From Sclerurus mexicanus (taxonomy: Eukaryota; Chordata; Aves; Passeriformes; Furnariidae), in contig VWZF01001678.1 in NCBI GenBank assembly GCA_013396755.1, positions 124,001-188,000 of the forward strand: a stretch of 64,000 nucleotides of DNA, written 5' to 3'. Shown here piece after piece: positions 12,786 to 26,700 of this stretch. The notes beneath the pieces are model-generated. The model was not told the origin of the DNA. It ran no database searches and saw only the letters and a list, made by a program, of their open reading frames with translations. Both the position numbers and the translations under genes were made by a program. The stretch's first letter is position 1. Each line of letters starts with the position of its first letter.

Positions 12786-15700
12786 AAAGGACCCCATTAA
12801 GGATGAGCTCCCAAGATTAGGTTGTTAAAGCTTATGAAGTCTTATGGATTTGTTGGCATGGACTACTACCCTTACATATCTGATCAGAACTCTATACAAC
12901 TCCCTCTTCTTCACTGTCCAGTTGATTTTGGCAAGGCAAATGATTTGGAGCCCAAGTTATGCACATCGCATGAAGAGATGGATCATTTGATCTCAACAAT
13001 GTCTTCAAAATATTTTGCCAGCACACAGCATGCCAAACCTTATTTGCAGGCATAGTGGGCTTACAGGCTGAAAACTTGCACTGCAAGCCATGGACAGAGT
13101 AATCAGCAGAGAAGGGCTATTGTGAGCTCAATCTGTTTGAACAGCCTGCTCAGTTCATCTGGTTCAGCTTTGATTACTCCCAAATACAGGCAGCCAGCTA
13201 TGACTCCTGCAGATTTAGAGGCCATTCTCTAGTAAATTTGCAAAATAAGCTTCTGAGTGAAGCATATCGCTACTTTATCATAAAATAAACAAAGAAGCAG
13301 GAACGACTTTTCTATGGTAGAGTTTATCAGTCATTTATAAACTTTGACTCAGCTATAAGAGGAAAGACAAATACCAGTAACAACTGAAAATAAAATCCAG
13401 CCCACCATATACCTGAAACCTCTAGCATCAGCTTTATTCCGAAATAGGGGCTGGGCAAATATGTACCTTGTTTTACACAAGAACTCTGTTTGCAATGCAC
13501 AGGCTCCTTTCAGTCTCTCTATTTTAATCACTGAAGTTATCCTCTACCCTTGCTAACTCTGTAAAATGTAGTTAGACAAGGTAATGACCCCACTCTTACT
13601 CTTTATAGAGCATCAACAGACATTTAAGGTATCTCTCAGTGATGGGATCTGCACAAAACTGTTCCCTAGTTCTGTGACTAGGGAACTGCCCAAGTACCTT
13701 CATGAACTGAATGTGGTTTGCAGTAATTTTATTAACAGGTAGCAGGAGTCAAGGAACAAAAAAGCCCTACCTCACAAAGTCCTGGTGGGATCAGCAGTCA
13801 TTAGGACAGAGACACACAATTTTTAGTTGTTAACCAGGAATATTTGATCTGAAAGGCCTTGGTAACATGCAAACTCACACGTGGAGTTACATAGAAAGGC
13901 TTACAAAAGACCTAAACCCAGCATGCGCTGCTCAGTGATACCATATAGACAAACACACCGCGAAATGGCTGCAGCCAGAATATGTGACCCCACAATTAAT
14001 GAAAGCTATCAAAGCAGCTATCTAAAAGGAAGCTCAAATGAGCTTATTCCCCATTGCATAGCACTTTTCCGGGATGTCTGCACTGTCTATCATGCTTTGG
14101 AAGTCACAGCTTGCAGAATAAACAAATTAATTGTCTGACATTTTGGCTGGAAACCACCGCTGGCACAAAATTGAAGCAGCTACAATAAGTAAAGGAAGGC
14201 TCGCTGCCAGAAAGCAGGGAAATTGTGCTGATGATGTACGTCAGGACAGGCAGATCCTTGCAAAAACAAATGAATAAGTGCTGTTAAATGCCAATAGCTT
14301 GTAGAGAGCACCTAGAGATGTCAGCTGGCCAGCAGAGAAGGAGGAGCTGAGCACTGGCCCACCCTGGGAAGGGCTCTGGGTTTATCTGTCATTCCTTGTA
14401 TTTCCAGCAGAAACTCTCTGCTCACCATCCACATTTCTGTTCATCTAGTCATTTATTCTGCAGATGAATAGCAGCCATAAGATTCCATGGCCAAAGAAAC
14501 CCAAATTTGCTATTGAAACCAGTGTGGCAGCAATTTTCATTTTTTCTAATCAACTGAATTCAAAACACTTCATAAAAATAAGAAGCTGTTATCCCACTTA
14601 CTGCATATGGAAATACAGACCCGTGGACCTAGCAGCAACCCACTATGAGGAAAATAAAAAAGGCATATTATCTTTTCATTATGATTACACAAAGGGAAAA
14701 GTCAGAAATGTTTCAAGGTTTTCTCCTTTCTTAAAAAGAAAAGGGTCCAAAGACATGCATGGGTAGATGAGGAAGATGTCACTCCTCTCTAGGTTACCAC
14801 AACGGGGATTTTCATCTGCAACTGCAAGCATTTCTCCAGCAAAGACAGAGCAGGCCATGCTTGATAAATCCTAACAGTTTCTAAGGTGAAAAAGGTCTTT
14901 CAGGCTTCAGAGGGCAAGAAAAAAATTCTGATGACAGAGCTTGAAGAAAGTTATTCATGGAGCTACTAATGCCAATTAGCCATTAGCCACTGCTGGGGCT
15001 GAAAACACACACCATTTTTTATGGTGGCCCATGCCAACACATCTTCTGATTCCACCAGCCTTGGTCTAATGTCAAAAACATGCTCCAAACCATCAAAACA
15101 TTGACTACTTTTTATTTTCTGAGGAGTCTGAAACACTTCTGCTGGCCAGCTGGCAGAGAGGCAGCTAAGAACGAAATGGGAGATGTATTCCATCGGCTGC
15201 AAATCTGCAGGAACCGGATTCTTCCAGTGAGGGTACCACAGCATCCCTGAGACTATGCATGGATTTTTCCACAATTTCGATTTTCACTGAACTCCTGACC
15301 TTTTTAGCAAGCATGTCAAAGTCTCCAGACAGAACAGTCATCACCTTGAAACAATATGTGAGGGGAAAGAACGGCTGAGATTTTCTGCTTCTCCACTTCA
15401 GTGATTTAAACAGAGAGGAAGGCGCTGGTATGTGCTTCCATCTGCTTTCTTCAAATTAAAAACAAAAAAACCAAAAAAAAGGAGTTGGAATGTATATAAT
15501 TAAAAAGTTACAGTTAACTTCCTTTCAGTCATGTCTGTAGGATGATTTTTGGCCTGCTAGGGAACTTCAGACAGGAAGACTAATGAATATAATTTAATAC
15601 AAATAACAGGAGATCAAAGAAGTGCTTTTCTGAGTTGCAGCACACTGAGTTATTTCACACAGTTTAATGGAGAACTCAGGAATGAATTATTGTATTTTGC

Positions 15701-18468
15701 TGTTGTCCTATATTTTTGTTTATGCAAATCAATTACCTTTAACCTAATTTGTGAAGGACCAGACCTATAACCCAATAAAACCATAAAATGTCACTAGGAT
15801 GGTCGTACAACTGGCTAGCACTTATCCAAAAGGCTATATGTTGTTAACTGCTTATCGTTTTTTCCCTCTCTTTCCCTCCAGTGCCTCAGGATTTATACCA
15901 CCAATTAAGACAATAATGAGTGCCCCAGGTTGACCTCCCAGGAGCAAGAATTAATTAAGCACAGTATTTCTTCGTAAAGAATGACACTTTCCCAAACCAT
16001 TTATGTAGCTGAGCTCCTGCATGGAAGCACAGTATCACGTAAGACTTTCCAAATTGTTATCCCTCAAGTGTATGACTGATTCTGGGTTACGCTTATAATC
16101 CGTGTCTTTGTTTTTATCCATTGGCTTTTTGGGTAGTTGGAGCAGGGGGATCATCTTCCAAGGACAATGGCACAATTTTACTAGGACACATGGATTTTTT
16201 TGCACAGAACTATGATAGAAAGACACGAAAGAAAAGCTACTCTAACAAACTAGTGGACCTCCTAGGAAAAACAAACAAAAAATCCCCACCAAGCTATGGC
16301 CGTGCAGTGACATGCAGATTCCTGCAGCAGGCAGGACAAGGAAAGACTCATGTTAGCTATGCAATTACCATGCCGCAATTACTTGTTACAGTCTCTCAAA
16401 TTAACCTCTCCTTTTAGCTGCTGGCAGAGATGGAAACACGCAAAGAGGAAAGGGCAAGCTCAAACACAAACCTACACGGGAGAAAGAAGGTGTGTGCACG
16501 CTCCAAGGAAATTCCCCTCACAGGCAGGCTTTGTGTTCTCTCCTCTCCCCCTCCCAGCCTTCCCCACAAAGGCTTGCAGAGTTCCCGCACGTATTTGGCA
16601 CCAGAGTTATTTATCAGAAGAGGCACGGGGACTTCATTTGTCAGCCAATACAGAAATCCCTGCATTTCTGTACCATCCGAAACTTATGGAGGCGCTAGTT
16701 TCTAACCCGCTATCGGCAACTGGATGTTTACAGCTCAGCTGAAATAATAACACAAACTACGCCACAAATATTGATGTATGCCTGCAAGCTGGCTGAAGTG
16801 CAGTTCCGCCCCCCCCAGCAGGGAGATCCGCACAGTTTGCCTGCACAACCGGCTGTTCCCTGCCCTCTCCTCAACTAATCCAGAGCCAACACGGCTCCCT
16901 AGCCTGAGCCCGCCTGGCTGGGTGGGTGCCTGTGGGTGCTGGCCCAGTGCCCACCTGCCAGGACAGCTGGAAAAGAGATGGCTCCGGCCACGCCACAGCA
17001 CGGCCCCTGCTTGTCTTCAACACCCAGCATGTTTCTACTCTCTTTGTCTGACCTGGGAGGAGTTTTAAAATCTGCCCAATCTGCAGCAAAGTAGTTTCTG
17101 AGGAGGGATGAAGTGGCACATGAAAACAATGCAGAAAGCAACATAAAAATACTCAGAAGAAATAACACGGACATAAGCATGTCAAAATAAACCAGATGTC
17201 TTGAGCATTATGCTTCCTGGTACAGTTTTCAGGCATCTATCTGAATGACTCACCAACACACGTTCATTATCTCCCCATAATTTTTTTTTGCTCTTAGTTT
17301 TGACAGTTGACATCTAAACAAATATGTTGTACCAGATCTCTTGAAATCTGGCAAGTAATATCCTGTACTTACTACTTTGCTTTGCTCTCATTCCCCTGCA
17401 TTCAGCAACAAAGAAACTCTGCTAATACAGAACTACCCACTAAAACCCTCTAAAGCGTAGAGTTTAGTGAAACTTGGATGCCTGGAGACTAGAAAACAGA
17501 GTTCAAGTAAACATCCAGAAATATGCAAGTCTGGCTCTAGTACTGGCAGTAGTCAAGGAAAATTACCTTTTCACACTGCAGCTGAAACTCATTACTGAAG
17601 GTGACAGCAGAAGGATGAGCTGGAGCTGCACCAGCTTGGAAAACCCACCATTTTTAAGAGTGAGATGGTGGTCATACCACTCTGCCCAGCTTCCATATAC
17701 AGTCAAAGCACCCACAGTCAAAAATGACTCAACAACAGGAGAAAGCAAGCTGAGAAAGGTGGATGAAATGCAGTCTATGCCAGTGCAAGGGATTGGCAAC
17801 CGCAGAAACAGAGCCAGAGGAATCAACTGGCCAGTTCCTCCAAGCAATAAGGACTCTTAAGGTAACACTAATCGGGGAGATGTATCTTGTTGCAAACACC
17901 AACACAAATCACACTGAGATGCTGAAAAAGAATCACAGCTTTCAGGACAAATGCAGTGCTGCATCTGCCTTGCCCAGTGTTGGGCACCACTGATCATTCA
18001 GCCAAGCTGCGGGGAAGCAAGGGACAGTCTAGGACTGGGCAACTTTGACAAGGAGAAAACATAACCTTTCAGAGACGAGTGAATGAACTGGAGCTGATTA
18101 ATCTACCACAGGAAAATCCTAGCAAGATGTTTTCCTGTGTTCTCCCTCCCTGCCAGACTTCAATCAATGGTCAGACTCAAGCACAGAGCTCATATAATCA
18201 CAAGATGATCATTCTTTCAGTTTACAAAAATCACATGTATTTAGGGTAAGATGAAAGGTCTTTTTGGTTAGCTCACCCATTTGGCTCCTGGATGCTGTGT
18301 TTGCATCTCTCCTGTTCACTTAACACTCTTTTCTTTCCTTTCAAAAAATACCTAGTTTTCACTTTTGTGTCTGTATGTGTAATAGTCACTGTGCATCGCT
18401 ATGGACAAATGAGGACTGGGTAAGACCATTTGCAGCAGCATCTGAGAAATGCCTTGATCTCCCGATCC

Positions 18469-18485
18469 AAAAAAAAAAAAAAAAA
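18469..18485 (+). repeat. Poly(A) run (17)
   Basis: Seventeen consecutive A. I saw no retrocopied gene upstream and no clear target-site duplication, so it is listed only as a homopolymer. Confidence 0.85.
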
Positions 18486-21089
18486 GGTAAAAAGTGGTAG
18501 TGCTCATTCATCAAAAAATGATGGATTGCAGAGCTCTCTCTTAAATGCTCTGCTTAAATCTTCCCACATCTGGAGTATTGCTGCTCTTTTGGACCAGCAA
18601 AAAGCACATAAGGATCACAGTGAGGACCTAATAATTTAAAAATGCACAGGGTTCTAAAGTAAGCCAAGCACTCCAGAGACAGGGAGGACCTCTCCCCTCT
18701 TTGGAAGATTCATCTGGAGAGCAGCCAGCCAGGACACTCGTGGGAGGAGCAAACAGTAGTGCATTGGAGTGGCTGCACCCCGGCTATAAATCTCTGCTTT
18801 CCCTGTTAAGCGCCTGGGAGGAGAGAGAGGGAACCAGCCACAGCTGACAGTAATGGCTCCCATTAAATTGTCACTTTTAAAGAGACTCTAAAACGAGAAC
18901 AAACTTGCTTCGTAAGCTTTTGATCAGTTTTTCTGACACCAGGCAATGGCAGACTCCGCTCATGTGGAGTGGCTGGGGGCTGCTGGCTCCCCCCTCCAGC
19001 ACTGAGTTTGAAATAGCTGGAGTGAAATCACTGACGGCATTTACAGCCAACCAAATCTACGTTATTGGCACTGCTTGCAACTGCGTCTCACCTTGTAATT
19101 TACGTATGTGTTATTCTGGACAGGGGATCCAGAAACAATATACCTTTTCCCCCTAAAATGGAGGTATTATGATCCAGTTTTTATTGAATAGTAACTTTTC
19201 ACACTAAAATATATCAAATGAGAAATTTTAAGCATGACCACATGAAACCATACAGGACTTTATATGCAAAAATGTCTTTCTATTTCTCAGTTGTCTCCTG
19301 AATTGAGCTGTGGAAATTGTGGGGACCACTGCATACAATCAAAAAGAATAACATTTTATGAATAGGGACCCTGAATATTTGGCAAATCAGCTGAAGCAGC
19401 ATACTGGTTGAACAGTTTCTATGCCAGTATACCAAAACTACCAAATACAGAATTGGATGCATGGCTTGTTTAACACCACAAGTTTTCCTAACTGAAGCAC
19501 TGAGATGCACAGGTGTCACACTTAGAGGTGTCCCCTGCATGTGGGAGCTAAAATTAACTCTGAGTTAGTAATACTCTGAAATAATCAGAATAATATAAAA
19601 CAGAAAGAAGGACACAACATGTATGTGATTTACATGATTCTCAAGAAACAAGGTATTCATAATTAAAGACTATAGCAAAATCCATATGCAAAGAGGGAAA
19701 AATATGCACATAGCTATAATCTCAACTTTGGCAGTCTCTGGTCTTTGGAACGGTTACTTAAAAGCAAAAAGATTTTTTTTTAGTAAGGCATTTGTTTTGC
19801 TTCACAGGGTGAAGAAAAAGAAGAATGTACATAATAAAATTGGAGAAAGAATCTCTAAAGCTGACTGCATTGGAAACACTGAATCTTGGAAAATTACATC
19901 CAGTTGTCTTTCCTGCTGCAGCACAAAGAGCAGCTCTGCAAATCAGAACAGCCCTGGGATCCATGCTGCAAATTCAAACGCGCTCCATTTCCAGAAGAAT
20001 TTAAAGCAAATACCCCTCTAGGAAATTTCCCCAAAGGAACACTTCAGTCAGGATTAGAAAGAACCTCTGTTTCCATTATCAGGTCAGTCAGTAAATGCAG
20101 ATGGCCGTGGAAGGCCACTTTCCAAGGACAAGTATTTCCCCAAATTGGGAAACTGATCATTAATGAACTGGGTGATGGTTTACAATAACCTGAAAATACA
20201 GAGAGGTGTATCATTCAAACTATGTAGCAAACAAAGAGCATCTGAATATCAATTTAACACAAAAGTGAACAGAATTAAATAATAGTTAATTTCATTTCAT
20301 ACCATTATGAAACTCCTTAATTTTGAACTTACTGCTCTAAGATCGCTAAACAGAAAATATTTAAGTACTTGCTAAGAAAAAACCAAACTATATTTAAAAA
20401 GATGCCTAAAGCAAGCACAGCAGTGACCCCAACCATCTCACAAGCACCAAAGTCACACTCAACTTGAACCACACCTGGTAAACTATTCTGCTCTTCTTTC
20501 TTCCAGACAAAAAGCACACTTTCTTATGGGGTCCAGCAAGCTACCCTAAATCTAAATTCAACAGATCAATTGCTTTTATATCCTTCCCTATCAATCTCTC
20601 ATTAATCAGCTTCTTTTTTAAAAGTTCCAGAGTTAGAAAATGAAAGCTAGTTCATTTTAATTTTACACATCTATAATTGCTGTTCAGTACACATATATAT
20701 AACCCAGTATAAAAAAAGAACGTAGGCTACTACCGTTAAGAGAAAATTTCAGAGTATTTAACTTCTGAGCTGCTTACTCAGATATCCCTGTTTCCTTACC
20801 TGCTGAATTACCTCTGCAAGCAGTACTTTTAAAGACCATATTATAAAATGTACATGGTAGAAAGCTGTATTTTTTTCCTGCACTTGTCCAACTTTCTGGG
20901 TGCGCAGGGGGCAGCCTGTACTCTACATCTATAATCAAAGGCCACATGTGGTCCTTAAACTAATGGAGAAGTGTGAAATAGATTGCCAAGATGAGAACAA
21001 AATAAAGGGTTTTTCCCTTTATCCATACTCAAAAAGAAAATTGAAAAGGTAAAACCCATTAGAACCTACTTACTGGAAAATAAAAACAC

Positions 21090-21345
21090 CCTCGACATCC
21101 ACTGTATGCAAAGCCGGGAACTGCTCAGCAGGCGAGTGTACCAGCGTGACTCACAGCCCACCTCCTGCTGACATCTCTGGTCCTACCTCATGATGTGATT
21201 TGCATAGACAGCACTTTCACACCTGCATATAATTTATTTAATTCTGTCGAAGCTGTTGTAAACCACCCCCACATTACAGAGCAGGTGTGAGCCTCAGCTC
21301 TCTCAGCCATCTGCTAATAAGCCACAACAGCTATGGGCAGGTGAA
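21090..21345. promoter_or_regulatory. Candidate intronic enhancer with E-boxes and an octamer
   Basis: The block has an octamer-type ATTTGCAT (21198-21205) and three CAGGTG/CACCTG E-boxes (21220-21225, 21282-21287, 21338-21343) within about 150 bases, plus TAAT and GCTAATAA motifs. The composition is more balanced than its AT-rich neighbours. The motif cluster is seen; enhancer activity and conservation are inferred. Confidence 0.35.
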
Positions 21346-23667
21346 AGCTGGATAGAAATGTGACAAACACACCTACAAGGACTCCATTATCTGCCTTGGT
21401 GGGAGAAACCATGTTTCAACTCTAATAATGATGGGTATATACAAATGTAAATTTGACATTTCTTCTTTTTACAGTGTGTATTTTCAGGTAGGGAAAGGCA
21501 TAGACACTGCCAGAGGAGTAAAACTCGCCAATTTTAGTTTTTTAATAATAAAGAAAAAAATTGTAGTTGTTATGGAATGGTTATTGGCCAAAGACCCTGA
21601 AAGGATATGCAAGATCAGCAGGCACAAAGGCTACATTTATATTAGGAAATGCTCTTGGCAACAGTCACAGGCACTATGGCTTGCTGACCTATGATGGGAA
21701 AGTCCACATCTACCTCGGTTAACTCCCTTGGCCCCTGAAATGGGATGGCTACATCCAAACCACACTGGAGATGGTTGCACGCAGGAGGAACACTAGTTGG
21801 TACAAGCAGAAACTTCCAGGTACATAGCACAGCAAAGCCAAACCCCAAAACAGGGCTGGTCACCAACACACCAGAGTGTACGAGTCTGACACTGCTGCTC
21901 TTTTTTGAGAAAGCCTTCACTGACAGAATCGGGAATTTTTTAAGAGAAAGGAGTGCAAGATTCAAGCCAAACAATTGTATGTCATTATTTGACAGTTCAT
22001 GTAAAGTATGAGAGTAGTTTCCAGTTCCTGTTTCCGCAGGACCTTAGCCCTTGTGTTCACAAATAACTGTTATCAGCATGGTTAGCACAGTAAAAAAGTT
22101 ATTTTGGAATAATCTCTGAAATTCTATAGTACCCACATTACTGCCAGAAAAAAAATCACAGTAATTAGTAAAAAACAACTATTCTCATAGCTTGAGATGA
22201 ACCCCTGGTCTATGACCAGGCAAGAGACAGGATAAAAGGAAGATTAGCTGTGGCTGTATGTGCCATACCCCGACATGGACACTGCTGCTCTTTGTCTGTC
22301 TCTGCTCCAGAAACCCAGTGCAGGGGAGCAGCAGACCTACAACCCACAACCTGCGCCCAAAGCACTGGAAAGCAAATGTGGCACTCAAACACACAACAGA
22401 ATTTACATTTTTCTTATCTATCATAGTTGGCAAGCAATTTTTTTTTTCATTCATGGCACTCGCACAACCCAGAAAGAGATTTTAATAAACATGGTAAGAT
22501 AAAATTTTTGCTCCTGATTCCATCTATTTCATCACGCATGATTGCTTTCAGCGAGCTTCCAATAAATATATGCTTCCCCATCTTCAAAATTTTGAAACAA
22601 ATTCAGGATCTGTCAAAAGTTTTATCTTCCAAACAAAAAAAAAGAATTAAGAACTTTATGAAACAGGTACCAGCTTTTCACAGGGCACCTGACTTTTCTG
22701 GTTTTATTTGAAAAACTAAAATTTCAAAGATAGCATTAAAACATTCAGGTCTCTTCTGACAGCACAAATATATAAAAATTCCAGGTTTTCGGTACTACAT
22801 TTAAAGCAGTTGCAACTCATTTAGTGTTCTTTCTGCAATATGGCATTGCTTTCTGCAAATGAATGGCTTGTTATGCTGTGAAGGTGTTTACAGTTCAAGA
22901 TCAGATGATATTAATTGTATTCAGAAATGTATCTCAAAATACATTTTTCACCTTCTAAAAAAAAGTATTGTTGATTTAACTGAAACTAGGAGCAATTTTC
23001 CATGATTCAAGGAATCTTTCATAGCTGTGCATGGATGACAACAAGCATCTCTACTGCCAGCACTGTCACTAATACAGCCTAAATGGAGACGAATACAGCT
23101 TGATCATTCAAGCTGATCTATATTTTTCTTTGAAATAACAGAAAATTTCACAATTGCATTGCTGAAAACAATATTACTTCATTCCATGATAGAAATCATA
23201 CTGTGCACCTATTTTCAAGTTTACATTTCTTTCTGTTTCAGTTGTAGGTGATTAAAACGTTTCAGGAAAACAGAGCCAAACAAATATATGGAATGTTAGT
23301 TAGCTGGTTTTATGAAGTGTGGGTTGTGGGTTTTTTTTACTGCTAAGTAGCTGAGAAAATTCTATGTCTGGATCCTTAAATCCCAGTAAAGGGGCATAAA
23401 TACAGGCTTAAATATAATTATATTATAGCTAGAAGCTAACATGTGCAAGAGTGGAGTTATCAAAAAGAACTGCTGCTTAAGATCCCTCCACAATCCCAAA
23501 ACTGCCTAAGAAAATGCAAATCTGTTCTCACATGATGTAAGAGATGTTATTAAAAGGAAAAAGGCATCCGTCCCAAAGGACACTGTTCCATAAAGGGAAC
23601 TTTGCTATGACAATCCATAAAATATTTTAGGTCTCTCAGCAACATTTCTTGCAGACCAAAGCATAAT

Positions 23668-23727
23668 ATCATAGAATCATAGTATCATTTAGGTTGCAAA
23701 TAATATCTTTGTCATCAAACTTCAAAC
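23668..23727 (-). mobile_element. CR1 LINE 3'-end remnant
   Basis: The plus strand reads ATCATAGAATCATAGTATCA then TTTAGGTTGCAAATAATATC. This matches the reverse complement of the CR1 3' terminus: a degenerate CATAGAAT octamer array next to a TTTAGGTTGGAA-like segment and then a degraded TCATCAAACTTCAA part. The element is therefore on the minus strand with its 3' end at about 23668. Only about 60 bases are recognisable and no reverse transcriptase remains. CR1 is the main LINE of birds and other sauropsids. Confidence 0.7.
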
Positions 23728-26700
23728 AAATAAATAAAATGAAAGCTAGTTCCTCTCTCTCTGTCAGTAGCATTTTGTGAATCAGTTGTTGACCAGTGCT
23801 GACGAGGGATTCATGGCGTGCAACAGGGAAACCCCAGCCCTCTCAGCGTCCAGAGGGACACAACCATGGGGGACATCACCTCAGAGAATATTAACATAGC
23901 TGTGCTTGGGCACCTAACCAAAGGCACGTGGGGACAGGCTGCTCTGGGTGCTGACCCAGAGTAGATCTGGTTTAAATGCTCTGAATCAGCCATCAGAGAA
24001 GCTTCTCTCTCTCCAGAGACTGAGAAAGTCGAGTCTTCAAAATTTGGCAACTAATTTTGGGCCTCAAGCTGCGTGGTAGGACTGCCTTGCACTGCATCTG
24101 TAATCGAGTAAGTCAAAGATGTGACAAAATGACATTTTTTCTCCCAAGCTTAACATCCATGTGGATCAGCAAATGTGGACAAAGAAAAAACTGTCGCCCT
24201 TTTCTCTCTTTTCTTCTCCTATGTATACCTTATCTTTTCTGGGGAGTCAGTTCCACAAAATTTCAGACCTAAATTTTAAAGTTTATATCAATGCCTATTT
24301 TTCCATACATCCAAAAGTCTTTGCAATAAAAAATAATATATTTGAGTCAGGAAGATGTCAAACATATATTTTCATTGCTGAAGACCTTTGAAAATATATT
24401 AAATGTGGCTACCCTTTTAATTTAATGATCCCACATTAGATGTGATCTTATATAAAAACTGTGATGGAAGGAAAACTATTTTTATTTTATGATAAAAGCC
24501 AACCTGGGATCACTCAGTACTGAAGTAGATGCATCTACATTTTTGTCTGTTAGCATCAATAACAGGCAAAGAGGGATCTTCATCATCCAGACAAAACTGC
24601 TGGACCGTAAACCTACCCTCTCGTATGCTGCGTTGTCGTGTCCCATGAAACTGCTCTAGGCATCTTTGCTGGCCACCGAATTCAAGCCAGCAATCCAGGC
24701 AGAACTGTCAGCAGAGGAATGCCATCTTTTAAATGCCCAGAACAAGAGACAAGGCTTTCAGAGACAGCTGAAGCTGCCAGAACATCAGCTCCTCCTCATC
24801 CACACAACGGTGGCATTGTGTGGGGAATCCAGCCCACTACTCTCAGGCTCCATTCCTGCAAACGAGGCTGCAAGTCAAGTCAGGACTGAAGAGCTGAGCT
24901 TTTGGTGACAGTCAGCCCTATAACCACTTGTACCAGCCGAGTAAAGCCACAGTGCTCATTTTCTATGGAATTTGTTTGCGTGCTATCTAGCAACACCCAG
25001 AGACTGGGGGGAAAAAATGTATCTCAGAAGTCTGTAACTGAGGTCATGAAACGCACAAGCAGATTCCAAAACCCACCTCTGAAATGCCACACAGTTTACA
25101 AAATGGAAAAGTTGTAAACAAGCTGAATGTTGTCAATGCACTGTTTTACACATAAAAGGATGGACTGGCTCTGGAATTTTCCTACAAAATACAAGTATGC
25201 TGTGAAGATCAGCTTGGTTTAGCAACTCTAATGCGTACGCAAAGCCAGTGACAGGCTATGAGGCCCATACACTTTTGCAGTGTAACATCCAGAAATAAAC
25301 ATAAAGCCACACCTGGTTTTTTTTTTAAATTTAAACCAATCTAAAAATTTCATTGTGGTTCACAAGTGCCTATTGTGAAATACTCCAGCCCCTAAAAACC
25401 TTAAATGATTTGTATATCAACACAAGCACGCAACAGTCTTTCTGGTATGGCACAATACTGAAGTCTCTGGTAATTAGCAAGACAGCAGGATCACTAAAGT
25501 ATTTGGGAAAGCAGGTTGTTCACAGGTACCTGAAAAAATAAGGTCCAAGGATGACAGTGAGTGGTAAAAGAGAAAGCGAGGACAGAAGTCAGAGATAGGG
25601 GTACTTTGGAAATCACTCATGGGTTAGTGACAGTTGAGGGAAGATAAATTTACTGCGTAGTGTTTCCCAAACTGAACATCACAAGGTCACAGTCACCATC
25701 CACAGCTCTCCAAGGGCTCCTGGCTGGAAGGGTCTCCAATTAAGAATACACCCATTATGACCAGAATATTGCCATGATATCCCCCACTGGTCTACCATAA
25801 AACAGAACAGTAACTGATGCTTTTTGAGACAGAAAACCAAAGAACTGAACCTCAGGGAACAGCATCAGAAGTCGATAAAGAGCCATTTAAGGAGACAATG
25901 AATAATCAGTAAGTAAAGTAGGATGAGAATCCAAAGAGTCCCGAAAGCCAGGAAAAAAAAAAGCCAGACGAATCAAAGGCAGCCGTCAACCCAAAACCTG
26001 GAAGACAGAAAGCTGTTCCTTGCACTAGGTGAAGACTGCTAATGATCAGTGTGGCAGCAGCTTCACCAGAGCTCAAAGGAGAAAGGCAAAGGAGAAGAAA
26101 ACAGAGAGAACTAGAAGAAAACCAAGGGAAAGCCAGCACAGAAAAACAGAACGGGGCCCTAATTAGATAAATATGATATGAACAGAGTTTTCCATTTGTG
26201 TTTCCCTTGAGAAACAAGACTGCCAGGAGTTCAAAGTGAAAGGTAAATCAATCAGAAAGGAAAAAGACTTGAGAAAAGGACCTCAGAACAGACGGAGGTG
26301 CAAATGCAGGAGCAAAGATGAGTGAATTTAAGGTTTAACATCACAGAGCAGAGACTGCAAATCTGGTGAAGAAAGAAACAGGAAAAATAGGAGTGAAGAA
26401 GGAGAAAATAGTAACAAGGTCAGATGCAAAGAGAAAGAAAAGGATGGGCTGATATTTTAGTCTAGCTTCTTATGGAATGAGATTTGTGCAACCTGGCCAT
26501 AAGTGAGGCTGCCTCTCCCCATCCCCACAGCTTCCGAGCACTTTAGTCAGCTTCAGTGAAACTCCAAATCTTGAAGAAAATAAAGCACTTTGAAATTGCA
26601 TGGAGATGTGTCTTCAAGGTAAAGGGGATATAAATTTGAGTTTCCTAACTACACAAAAGGCTGTAATACAAATTCTGCCTTATTATTGCTCCCCTCATTC

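Noticed and set aside
18780..18795. TATA-like GGCTATAAATCTC on the plus strand
   Set aside because: Isolated match in AT-rich intron with no CpG context, initiator or exon nearby.
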